DNA of 33,761 nucleotides. Source: Zopfochytrium polystomum (lineage: Eukaryota > Chytridiomycota > Chytridiomycetes > Chytridiales > Chytridiaceae). Shown here piece by piece: positions 10,340-20,570 of the stretch. Position 1 is the first letter of the stretch. Every line of letters starts with the position of its first letter. The notes beneath the pieces were generated by a model, which was given only the letters and a program-made list of their open reading frames with translations, was not told the origin of the DNA and did no database searches. Made by a program: the position numbers and the translations under genes. The DNA lies in contig JAIVFJ010000485.1 of the NCBI GenBank assembly GCA_025765615.1, positions 1-33,761 of the forward strand, given 5' to 3'.

Positions 10340-10575
10340 TTACTTCCCAGCAAGCAGCAGCAGCAAGTAGTATTTTTTCAAGGCACCATCCATATTTCTT
10401 TTTTATCTTATTTACTCAAAGTAATAAAATTTTTCTTGTTCTGGAGACCCCACCCACCCACGCACACGCAGGAGATACATCGATGCTTGATGATTTGTCA
10501 CTGACCCATCAATCACATTCATTGATTGGTCGTAAAATTTTTCTCGTTCGGCCCAACCCCGTTGACGTGTCTCGC

Positions 10576-10579
<4 letters not shown>

Positions 10580-10614
<35 letters not shown>

Positions 10615-10625
10615 TCTCTCCCAGG
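10580..10625 (+). promoter_or_regulatory. CT tract ending in CCCAG: probable 5'-UTR intron acceptor of the bZIP gene
   Basis: A (CT)n run with one interruption ends in CTCCCAG at about 10619-10625, some 47 bases before the bZIP start codon. This is an ideal polypyrimidine tract plus acceptor. The upstream frame is open without a stop but encodes low-complexity sequence, so I prefer a 5'-UTR intron over a longer N-terminus. Confidence 0.45.
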
Positions 10626-10671
10626 AACCCCTGATTTCGGCAACCCAAAGAGATCGGATCGTCGAAAGAGA

Positions 10672-12398
10672 ATGAGCTCCTCCCAACACCACCAGCAGCA
10701 GCAGCAGCACCAGCAGCAGCAGCAGCATAGCCGACGCCAGGATGACATGTGGGCCTTTGACTGGCTTGAGGGCTTTGGATCGTCTTCCGCTGTTGGGTCG
10801 TCGTCCTCCTCTTCGTCCTCCTCGTCGGCCGGCTCCTCCTATTCCTCTGCCGCGGTTGGCCCCATGGCATCTTCGTCTTCCTCCTCCTCTTCGTCGGCAT
10901 CGGCATTATCGGACCATCCCTTGAACTCCTCCATGGCCTCGTCGGCTTTCTCCTCCGGACAGACCGAAACAGATGTCTGGCTCAACCATCCATCGATCTT
11001 CCAATTCGATCACGATGATCCGGCGGTGTCGTTGTTGCAGCAACAGGGTGTATTTGACGACGAGGAGAAGATGGCCGATCTGCAGTCCCAAGCCAACTCC
11101 ATTCAGGCAGTTCTTCTCAACGAGCACTCTGGAAATATACACAACCACTCACAGCAGCAACCCTCACCGTCTCCCTTGCAACAGCAGCAGCAGCAGCACC
11201 AACAGCAGCAGTATCGTCAGCAGCCACAAGCGGGCGGTCCCGAGGGCCAGTACCTTCTGCAGCAGATTCAAAGCCACCAGCAACTTCTCAGCAACCAGCA
11301 ACAGACAATGGCGCATTCCCAACCCGATTCAGTGCAGATGCTCTCTCAGCAAACTGCTCTCGCAGCAGCTGCGTTGATTGCGTCTGCTCTCACGGCTGCT
11401 CCAGGGGGTGCTTTACAGCCGCTACTATCTACCCTACTCCCAAGTGTTGCAGGAGTCGCAGCCGCCGCAGCAGCCGGAGTTCACCCCGTGCAGCAAACGG
11501 ACCGGAGTCTGTCTCAAGCATTTTCACCAGCTACACAAAATTTGCCAGTTTCCAAGCCGCACCCAGTCCCGACAACGAGTGTGCCAAATGGAACTTCTCA
11601 CTCGACCCTCGCCCCCATACTTCCTGCTCCAGCCGGGCGTTCCCGAACCTCTAAAACAAGTGGCAATTCTTTGGCCGACACGGCGGCTGCCACTGCCGCT
11701 GCAAATGCGGCCTCAGCCGCAGCTGTTGCAGCGGCGGCGGCGGCGGGGGCGGACAGCGATGGAGGACTTGTGGATCGAGACGACGACGACAAGCGAAAGC
11801 GCAACACAGCCGCATCGGCTCGCTTCCGCGCAAAGAAAAAGATGAGAGAGCAGGCTTTGGAGAGGAGCGCGCAGGAAATGGCATCGAGATTGGAAATCTA
11901 CGAACGGAAATTGCGAGGTATGCGTCTTTGGAAGGCGACAAAGAATAGGGCGGGGCGCGATAAAGCTGCCCACCTTGACCAATTGTGCAGTAACGCTTCA
12001 TCGTTTGCTCGATGGTCACAGACTACGAGATGGAGATTCGCTGGCTCCGACAGCTTCTCGCCGATCGTTCCGGAGACAAGCGTGTGCGCGAAATTTATGA
12101 GGAGGTAGGCGTTTGACTCCCCTAATGCAGTTAGCTGTCGGTAGTAACAATTCTTCCCTCCGTCCCGTCATATTTTGTGCAGAACAATATTCCGTTCACT
12201 GGAACACTTCTGACAAACAGTGAATCCTCCACACTTCTTGCTGACTCGGCCGTCGCACCAGCACGAACGCAAACAATTGCAGTGGAGCAATCGCGCCCTC
12301 CGAGTGCGCCACCGCCACTGCGGCCGCTCGCGCCAGCAGCGGTCCCAGTAAGCGCTGGTTCCGACGTGCAGGATGCGAAGAGGCGGAAAATGAGCTGA
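10672..12398 (+). CDS. bZIP transcription factor with long Gln/Ser-rich N-terminal region
   Basis: Nuclear DNA-binding regulator. Exons 10672-11917, 12022-12104 and 12183-12398 give 514 residues. The N-terminal 360 residues are low complexity: poly-Gln (10689-10730), long Ser runs (10797-10910), a second Gln/His block (11150-11225) and Ala-rich stretches. The basic region reads KRKRN-TAASARFRAKKK, and the zipper crosses the first intron, joining EIYERKLR to DYEMEIRWLRQLL. This basic region (N-x2-AS-x-RFR) matches fungal bZIPs related to Gcn4/Cys-3, which control amino-acid or sulphur metabolism; that role is only family knowledge. The start was chosen because it follows a likely 5'-UTR acceptor and begins the Gln-rich region. 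A short basic tail (DAKRRKMS) ends the protein. Confidence 0.92.
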
Positions 12399-12836
12399 TT
12401 ATGGTGTTCTCAGTGTATATTCATTCCGCGGTTCAATCCTTCATTGTCCCCTCCCCTGGCCAGCAATTTTTGTTTCGTATTGTACCGCCCTAAAGAAAGG
12501 GCAATTGCCTCAATTCCTTTAATTTGTTCACTGTTCTCTCGTGCACATCCCCCCCCCCTCCATTTTGGTACCTGGTTGTCCTTTTGTTCTGCCTTGACGC
12601 GCCTATGATGGTGGGCGCCACGAGCGGCATGTCACAAGATTTGTCTTTCAGTTTGGCCTGCCTGCCTGCCTGTCTGTCTGTCTGTCCGCCTGTCTTCAGG
12701 CCCAGCATCCACCGCCAAGATCCCTCGTGCCGCCCACATCCAACAGGGTGTTTGCAAAAGTCGGCATCGTGCGGCACCATAACTGCCCAGCCGAATTGAG
12801 GCAAAGGGGACGCGACAGAACCCCTCGAGAAAACCA
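12399..12836. other. Intergenic region with a CTGC/CTGT tetranucleotide repeat
   Basis: About 440 bases between the bZIP stop and the ADAM start, with both genes on the plus strand. At 12658-12698 there is an imperfect tetranucleotide repeat (CTGC then CTGT units). A C run lies near 12550. No gene or clear TATA box is seen. Confidence 0.6.
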
Positions 12837-15800
12837 ATGCTTGCCGCAGCAGCAGGCGCCGCCGTCGCCGCCGTCGCCGCCTTCTCGGCCGCGGTCTCCG
12901 CCGCCGCTGCTGCTGCTTCCAACGCTGCGTCCGCCCCAGCCGCCGACCACGACCACGACCACAGCCACGGCCACGGGAGTGACCTGGCACCTCGCATAAC
13001 GAGCTACTCGTTCGTCCACGGCGTCTCGCTCGCCGCCCCTCATCGCGTCGTCATTCCCTCCTCCGCCTCCTCGCTCAGCCGCAACCCGTTTCCCCTCTCC
13101 GGCGGCCACTCCGCGGATGCCATGCCTCCTTGGACTTTCCCGTCTTCCCTCTCCGCCTCCCTGGACCTGGACCCGTCTGTCCGTCTCATCTCCTTCAAGG
13201 TGAATACGCAACCTTCAGATGTTGGGAACCGCAAATCGTCATTCTATCCTATTGTCGTTGTTGCTGAAAAGCATCTCTTGCGTTCAGGCCCTGAACCAGA
13301 CTTTCGAGATCGTGTTGCGAGAGAAAACGGACTTGATCGTCCCCAACGGACTTAGGATCGAAATCGATGGCGAACCAGCTTCCCACGAGCTAACACGGTC
13401 GCTCTATGGTCGTTCGTACGAAGGAACGCTCCTCTCTCCAGGAGACGGCTGGGCCCGCCTGTTGTTTCACTCAAGTCCGTTCCAATCCGGATCTTGGCAG
13501 CTTGATCAGGCGGAGGTTCGGAACATATTGCGGAACAATTTTGCATTTGGATGATAGACTGATAAACCCCAGGATCTAACTTTTGAAGGAGTGATCTCTC
13601 TCCAAGACACTATTTATCACATCCAAACGACCGACAACTATGCACGCTCTGGGCGGTTTGGGGTAGGAAGCATCTTTCTGCTCTGGTCTTGCAGCGAAAA
13701 TCCAACTCATCTGTTCTACAGTTCGATACAGAGCTCGCATCGCCACTTTCTCGCCCTGCTTCAGCGCAAAGTTCCACCATGATTATTTATGCTGACAATG
13801 ATGAAACCTTCATGCGGCTGGCGGAGCCGCCTTCTGCTGAGGCCGATACCTGTCCGTCTGGTGCATCATCCTGTGGTTCTGGTCGACGGAGATCTCGGAG
13901 AGCAACTGCAACACCGGTCGGACGAAACTGTGGGTTCGACATATCAACGGGTCACAATGCGATTATGGCGAGCCGGATCGATCGAAGCGACTTGCGGAAC
14001 TCCAACAGCCTCAGACGTCGGGACGCAGGCTGCACCGGAACGAAACAGTACTTGTTTATGGGGGCCGCTGCAGATTGTGCCTACGTCTCAAACTATGGCG
14101 GATCAGAGGGAGCCTTGAAGAAAATTCTTGCCGACTTTTCCACTGCCAGTGCCACATATGAGTCTAGTTTTAACGTTGGACTTGCCCTCATTAAAGTACA
14201 AATTCAGACGAGCTGCTCGAGCTCCTCGGACACTTTGATGAGTTGGAATCAAGCTTGCGCTGCAAACTATACCATCAACAACAGACTCAGGTTTGGATTT
14301 GTCTTTTCGACAGACTCGAAATAAAAAAGGGCTGACTCGCTCTGTGCCGTTGACAGTGACTTTTCGCGATGGCGTGGTAATAAAGCCGACAGCTCCACCG
14401 ATAATGCAGGTCTTTGGCATCTTTTGACTGGATGTACATCCACGGTTTCGGGAACTGCTGTTGGCATCGCCTGGCTTCAAACGACGTGCATGACATCGGC
14501 GTCGTCCCAGTCCACGTCAGGTTGGACTCTTTATATGTTTGTATTGAAATGCTAGTTAGTAACGTGCCGAATGCGCAACGTTCAAAAACCAGGCTCAACT
14601 GAGTATGTGTCTGGTACCGGTGTGAGCTCTATCGTCCCAACGGAATGGAAGGTGGTTGCGCATGAAATTGGCCACAACTTTGGAGCAATTCACGACTGCA
14701 CGGCCGACACTTGCGCCTCCAAGTCAACGTCCTGCTGTGCTTGCAGCCCTTGCGACTGCAACGGCCAGTATTTGATGCATCCAACCGACAATGCCGCGAC
14801 GGGAAATTTCAGCACCTGCAGCATCCACGATGTGAGTTGGAGAACTCCAAGTTGCGACAGCGCAAATTGTCTGACTTGCAACCCCTCAGATTTGTCAAAG
14901 CTTGTCATCTTCAGACCGAAATTCATGCTTGAAACCACCTGGCGCTTTGAAGACTATCACGGACAATATCTGTGGAAACGGAGTGAAAGAGGTGAGCTCG
15001 CACCAGAGAATGCCAAACTCTTTTTTTTTCCTTAGCAGTTCGTTCCCGTGTTTGTGTAGGGTACCGAGGAATGCGATTGTGGAGATTCAACGTCGTGTGC
15101 CTCGGACCCTTGCTGCGATGGCACAACGTGTAAGCTCAAGAATGGAGCAGTCTGTGACGACAACAATGACGACTGCTGCTCCAGCTGTCAACTCAAGGTG
15201 GGTTCGCTCATTCCGGTATTGATAACCTCGATTTCCTGAACTGCTGAACATGCGCAAATTTTGCAGAACCAGGGCGTGATCTGCCGGCAGTCTTTGGGGA
15301 GCTGCGACTATGCGGAGACATGCACGGGAAAGAATGCGACCTGCCCGGACGACGTCCACCACCCGGATGGGGAGGCGTGCGGGGCGGCGGGGATGGGTCT
15401 CACGTGCGCTTCAGGCATGTGCACCTCCCGCACGCAGCAGTGCACCGGCACGTCGTCAGGCTACAACACCACCGGTGTCTGCGCGGGCCGCGACGCCGAC
15501 TGCCAGCTACTGTGCTCGGACACGCGCGGCAACTGCCTGCAGCTCGCGGGCAACTTTATCGACGGCACCTCGTGCGGGTACGCGGGGCAGTGCCGCGGCG
15601 GCAGCTGCGTCGAAGGCAGTTGGATTGGCTCGTTCATCGACTGGTTCAAGTCCAACCCGCAGACCAGCATCCCCATCGTCGTCGGGGTCGGCGTGCTGCT
15701 GATCCTCATTCTCCTGTCGTGCATCCAGTGCTGCAAGAACAGGTACGGCCGCGAGGCCCGCCTGCGCAAGCGGCCTGACCACCTGCCCGTCATCGGGAGC

Positions 15801-16148
15801 ATGGGGCCCGTCATGGTCGCCGTTGGGCCGTCCGCTTCACCCGGCACTGCGGCCGCAGCAGCAGGTTCGCGGTCGGGCAGCCGCACAGGCGGCAGCCGGG
15901 GCGGCGGCGCCAGCAGCGGCGGCGGCGGCGGCGGCGGGAGCGAGCGCCGGAGCCGCAGCGGCGGCAGCCGCACGGGCGGGGGCAGCCGGCGGTCGTCGCG
16001 ATCGAACCCGTCGCGGTCGCCGTACGTCGAGGTGTCGTCGATTCAGCAGCCGCAGGCGTCCGTGAACCGGCCGGCGTCGCCGGCAGTTGTAGATCGCTCG
16101 AAATGGGTAGACGCCTCGAAATACAACGGGCCAAATTACAGTGAATGA
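12837..16148 (+). CDS. ADAM-family metalloprotease-disintegrin, type I membrane protein
   Basis: Zinc protease of the reprolysin (M12B) family, likely a surface sheddase. Nine exons: 12837-13199, 13288-13515, 13573-13662, 13695-14290, 14357-14520, 14593-14831, 14890-14991, 15060-15197, 15267-16148. They give about 933 residues; the boundaries of exons 2 and 3 are the least certain. Order: Ala-rich signal peptide, His-rich stretch (DHDHDHSHGHG), propeptide (FEGVISLQDTIYHIQT), and a catalytic domain with YLFMGAAADCAYVSNYGG and the zinc site HEIGHNFGAIHD. A disintegrin-like domain follows (CGNGVKE, EECDCGD, CCSSCQLK), then a Cys-rich region, a transmembrane helix (IVVGVGVLLILILLSCIQCC) and a Gly/Ser/Arg-rich cytosolic tail. 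All catalytic residues are present. Related ADAMs are known in Schizosaccharomyces, Aspergillus and Pneumocystis. It lies between the bZIP gene and a chitinase, all on the plus strand. Confidence 0.93.
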
Positions 16149-16231
16149 AGGAGAAAGGGAAGTTCGGAACGGGGTTTCGGCGAGTTTATTGTGGGTGGGA
16201 CTGGAATAGTGGGATTATATGTATTGACTTG

Positions 16232-16233
<2 letters not shown>

Positions 16234-16262
<29 letters not shown>
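16234..16262. repeat. Poly-T tract (29 bases)
   Basis: Uninterrupted T run about 85 bases after the ADAM stop codon. It is one of several A or T homopolymers of 20 bases or more in the window, including 17773-17798 inside a chitinase intron and 27763-27787. Confidence 0.97.
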
Positions 16263-17228
16263 CACTCACTCTCACGATTGCCTGCCGCCCACCTTCCTTT
16301 CTCCCTCTATTTCGCCTTGCTACTTTTTCTTCCGAGAATTTTTTATGCGTTACAGTATGCACCATCGAAAAGAGGATCTCCATGTTACTGTCTACAGTTT
16401 CTGGTCTTTCTGCCCTCGCGCAGCTGCTGTCACTCTGTCAGCAACGGTATTCTGCGGTGACCTGAAAGTCCCTCGCCGCCGTCGTGATTGGCGCGCCCTG
16501 GAGTCTCGTTGGAGCATTGTCGGGCCACAAACGCTACCGTCGCTTTGCAGCCGGGACACTCTGTGTGGCGGTATACTCTGCGAACTGGAGTCGTGGCCAA
16601 CCCGGCTGTGTTGTGTGCCGCCGGGCCAACCGGTTCGGATTTGCTCGACTGTAGATGACGAAAGTTTGCGGTGAGCAGCAAACATGCTTGCGCGTCGTTG
16701 GATCATTTTGCCACGGTAAGCCTTGCTCACAAAAGTGTAATTCTATTTTGTGGTGGCTGGCTTGGTTTTGCTTGGTCTTTTTTTTTTTGATTTTTTTTGA
16801 TTTTTTTTTTTTGATTTTTTTTGTCTTGTTTGTCAAAAGAATGAAAAACTTTCTGTTTCAGCGGAAGACAAGAATGTGTCGGACACCTCCGTCTCGCCAC
16901 AAATCCACCCAAATATCAAAAAAAAAAAAAAAAAAAAGAAGCAAACACACAAATAAAAATTCCGACGAAAATTTTTGAAACCCGGCACCGTCCCTCATTT
17001 GGGGGGTTTTTTCGCACTCTGCATTAGGAGTGGATAAACAACGAGTAAAGTGAATGAAACGAGAAGAGAAAGGGACAATTTAAAGAGCCCTCGACCGAGG
17101 CAGAAACAGGCGGCGGGAACGGGTGGTGGTGGCGACTGATTGTTTGGAACGGGCCTGGCTGCACTCGGAGGTGGAGCGCGTGACAGCAGACGGCGCGCGC
17201 AAATGCGGCGTTGTCTCGAGCGCATCTG

Positions 17229-17281
17229 AGCGAGAGAGAGAGTGAGAGAGAGAGAGAGAGTGTGTGTGTGAGAGTGAGAGT

Positions 17282-17312
<31 letters not shown>

Positions 17313-17332
17313 TGAGAGTGAGAGTGAGAGTG

Positions 17333-17388
<56 letters not shown>

Positions 17389-17466
17389 GAGAGAGAGGGG
17401 AGAGGGGAGAGTGTGAGAGTGAGAGTGAGAGAGGGAGAGAGTGGGAGTGAGAGTGAAAGTGAGAGA
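17229..17466. repeat. GA-rich microsatellite upstream of chitinase 2
   Basis: About 240 bases of nearly pure purine dinucleotide (GA) with GT and GGG interruptions, on the coding strand. It ends about 105 bases before the start codon and about 50 bases before the TATA box. The upstream region of the chitinase array has the same kind of tract in the same orientation relative to transcription. Confidence 0.95.
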
Positions 17467-17517
17467 TGAAGAAGGTGCAGCCACAACAAACAACCCTCCG
17501 TCTCGCAACCAAAATCG

Positions 17518-17524
17518 TATAAAA
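17518..17524 (+). promoter_or_regulatory. TATA box (TATAAAA) of chitinase 2
   Basis: TATAAAA lies 47 bases upstream of the ATG at 17571, right after the GA tract. If it acts as a canonical TATA box, the 5' leader would be very short (about 15-25 bases). Confidence 0.6.
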
Positions 17525-17570
17525 CTCGGCAACTTCGATCGCACACTCACCGCCGCCCTCTTCAGTCATC

Positions 17571-19440
17571 ATGCAAACGCGATTGCGCTTCCACAAGCCA
17601 GCTGCGGCTTGCACCTTCGTGCTCGTCGCCGTCGTGGCCGCCCTCGCCCAACACGTTCATGGTCAGTCGAGTACTACCCGTTGTGGCACCGACTGGTCCA
17701 ACGCAAATTCCTTTTGCAACCCCACGTGCAAGAGCAACGGCGATTGTCCCGACGGAATGTATGGTTGTGCCATTTTTTTTTTTTTTTTTTTTTTTTTTCC
17801 GCAGCTGCCTCATCGTTGAGTACTGAGCTGACAGGCGATGCGCGTATTGAAATCCAGGTCTTGCTTCGCAGATCTCGCAGCATCTTGCACGACGCCTACC
17901 ACCTCAGCACCAGCCCTGCCAACTCCGGCCACGCCATTCGCTTACCGGCCCTTTAAAACGGCGGGGGTCATCGGATACTGGCCAAACTGGGCTCCTTACT
18001 CTCGTCCTCAGAACGCCATCGACAAGCTCAATTTGGACGGCGTTTCGATCGTCGTGTACTCTTTCTGTAAGTTTCAGTTTTTTTTTTGAAAATGGCAGTA
18101 TTTGACGTTTCTGGCTTGAAAAACAATGATAAATAATCAAAAAAAAAAAAAAGTAAACTTGCTCGCGGACGGCTCCATAAAGAGCTCGGACTCTTTTCAG
18201 GACAGTACTTACATTCCGACTATGAACAAGCAAGTCCGCGACAAGTACCCAAACCTGTTGACATCTATCGCTGTGGGGGGATGGTCTCTTTCCAGATACT
18301 TCAGTATCGTTGCCGCGAACGAGACCCTCACGAGGACCTTTGCCAAGAACATCCACGCGTACATGGATTCGAATGGATTCGATGGCTTGGACATTGACTA
18401 CGAGTACCCCGGGTAAATTTGAAGCCTCTTTGTCCGCAAACCTCTCATGTGCGATTTCTCAACGTTCCATTCATCTCTATCCTTCCAGTGGCGGAGCTCC
18501 CTGCAATGCCGTAAATCCCAACGACGTGACGAACATGGTGCGGTTTTTCAAGATTCTTCGGGAGGAGCTGGGTCCGGACCGACTCATCTCCTTTGCCATA
18601 TCCGTGACGACTGACCGTTACGTCAGTGGCGGCGTGAATTACCTTTCGGAGTACGCAAAGTACCTGTCCTACATTGGCCTAATGTCCTACGACATGTACA
18701 CCACTTCGTTGACCGCCCCTTACTCTGACGTGCACTCGGCGCTGTTCCTTCCTGGCCCGTCGGACCCTCAGCGTCCCGCCGCAAATACGCCTCTAGCGTC
18801 GACCGCCATGGGCGTCGAATCGATGCTCTCCGCGGGCGTAACCCCATCGCAAATCGTCATCGGCGTCCCGTTCTACGGCCACTCCTGGTCCGTTGTCGCC
18901 CAAGGCGACTCCAACGGCGTCTTCCAGGCCTGCGCCAAGCCCGGCCAGAACCCCGCCAACGCCACCGCGTGCCCCGTCCGCCCCGGCGACTACCTCGACG
19001 CCGTTCCCTCCTGCGACTTTTGCGACCCGACCTCCTGCTCCCACACGGGCGTGTGGTTCTACTTCAACATGCGCGCCAACGCGGGCACGCAGCGCAACGC
19101 GCCGCTCGCGGCAAAGCCGCTGGAGGCCGGGAACGGCTGGACCAGGGAGTTTGTCCGGTGGGCGCAGTCGCCGACGCTCTACAACCCGGCGTTCTTGCCG
19201 ACGGACTCGACCGGCAAAAACGTGACCGCGGAGCCGTACCCGGCGTACATCTCGTACGACGACCAGCAGTCGATCTATGTAAAGTCTTTGTGGGCCAAGC
19301 TGCACGGTCTTGCCGGCGTGATGGTGTGGGAGCTGTCGCAAGACTACCAAGAGGAGCTGCTTTCGGCAATGAAGGCGGGTTGGACCGGCTCGGCACCGCC
19401 CGGAGATGTGCCGAATCTCGAAGACTGGTTTGATTATTAG
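17571..19440 (+). CDS. GH18 chitinase, single catalytic domain with one N-terminal Cys-rich module
   Basis: Secreted endo- or exo-chitinase, 535 residues, from four exons: 17571-17758, 17858-18066, 18154-18412, 18489-19440. It starts with a signal peptide (hydrophobic VLVAVVAALAQ), then one RCGTDW...NGDCPDGM module split by an intron at the same Met codon as in the array gene, a short Pro/Thr linker, and GH18. SIAVGGW, DGLDIDYE, GLMSYDMY, GVPFYGHSW and VMVWELSQD are all present. It ends in ENWFDY-like residues (EDWFDY) with no C-terminal modules. The frame is clean. Intron 1 contains a 26-base poly-T. The acceptor of intron 2 is preceded by an A-rich tract instead of pyrimidines, so that junction relies on alignment to the array gene. 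It is clearly paralogous to the array GH18 domains and has the simplest architecture. Confidence 0.95.
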
Positions 19441-20570
19441 TTTTGTTGGGAGGGGACAGAAGTTATTCTTATGGTCTTTGGGTAACAAAAGAAATGAAGC
19501 AAGAATCTGCCACTATGAACAAATGAGTGCCAGTAATCAGAGTTTTCTGATGGGATCTGTTTATCATGGGCCATTCGGATTAGCTGAAAATGAACAGAAA
19601 AGCCTTTATGTACCGCCGTTATGTTGCCGAAGTCCATTAGAGCACGACTATCAAGGGTGTCGGAACTGCTAAGGCAGCAAAGGCGACGGCCAGAGCTAGT
19701 ATACGGAAAAGATCGTCCTGGGCTATAGTCTGACCTATCGACAGCAAAACCGTGTTGAGTGCGCGGGGAAGCGTGCGTTAGTGACAGCGGCGCTCAAGGC
19801 AAGTGAGCCGCAGAAATTATCACGAAGTGAACCACGCACAATCTTTACCTTCCATCTCACTGCGCGACGAGAATTTCGGAGATCGTAGCTCCTATTTTAC
19901 CCTCGAGTGCTTGGCGGAGAAATGATCCGCCCTTGCTGGAGTAAAGGCTGGAATTAGAAGACGTTCTGTCTTAAGCGGCAGCGTCGGACCCCACACAAAG
20001 TCGGAATGCTTCATAAACGTCTCCCCGGAGCGTCTTGGCATCCGGTGTGCAAATGTATCGGGCGATGCGGCAAAAGTCTCTTCCAACGAGCAAGGGCCTG
20101 GCGGCGACGACGGGCGCTGTCCAAAGCTTCCGTTGGTCAGCAGAGTGCCTTCGCAGTATTAGATTTCTTGAGTTTTCTCGAAGCAGAATCAATCATGAGC
20201 CTGTCCCCTAAGGACGGGCGCGGAACTGACCAATGGAAGTGGAACTCCCAGCATGGCAATTTCGTCAAGCGGCTGACATTACGCACAGCTGCTGAAACTT
20301 CACGCCTGGGTCGCTGCACAGCAAGGAAAGGCGTAATCTCGGTTGCCATCTTTGACCCATCGATGCCAGTGATCCATGCGAATGAGACAGCGTAATTCGT
20401 TGCCAAGTTATTGGGCTTGCGTTCTTTGCTTTCAAGCTGGAGGTTAACTCTCCCTCGGCAACGTTCCGCCGGTTACGCAGTTGTGGCGACTCCACCAGAA
20501 ACAGACGAACTAACAAAATTTTATTAGGCCAGTTTCCAAGATCGCAGAGCTTTCAAAAACATCGTTGTGC
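19441..20570. other. No gene supported
   Basis: About 1.1 kb between chitinase 2 and the WASP stop, which are convergent. Open frames on both strands are short and show no recognisable motif. The minus strand around 20260-20520 and 19970-20190 has mildly protein-like stretches but is interrupted by stops. It could hold a decayed gene or untranslated sequence. I see no tRNA or 5S rRNA. Confidence 0.45.

Larger units (their letters stand above)
16149..17570. other. Intergenic region rich in homopolymers and simple repeats
   Basis: About 1.4 kb between ADAM and chitinase 2. It holds poly-T (16234-16262), T-rich sequence with GA interruptions (16780-16832), poly-A (about 16918-16937), a G run near 17000 and the GA-rich tract at 17229-17466. 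I find no convincing coding exon. Confidence 0.6.

Noticed and set aside
10300..10671. A longer N-terminus for the bZIP protein starting at 10300
   Set aside because: The extra 124 codons include a translated CT repeat and run through a likely splice acceptor. The downstream ATG at 10672 begins the expected Gln-rich region.
12632..13211. Gly/Ala-rich open frames on the minus strand opposite the ADAM start
   Set aside because: They are antisense shadows of the Ala-rich signal peptide and His/Asp stretch of ADAM and have no independent motif.
16995..17614. Open frames of 150-196 codons rich in Ser-Leu and Ser-His on the minus strand
   Set aside because: They are translations of the GA/CT microsatellite upstream of chitinase 2 and overlap its promoter and start.
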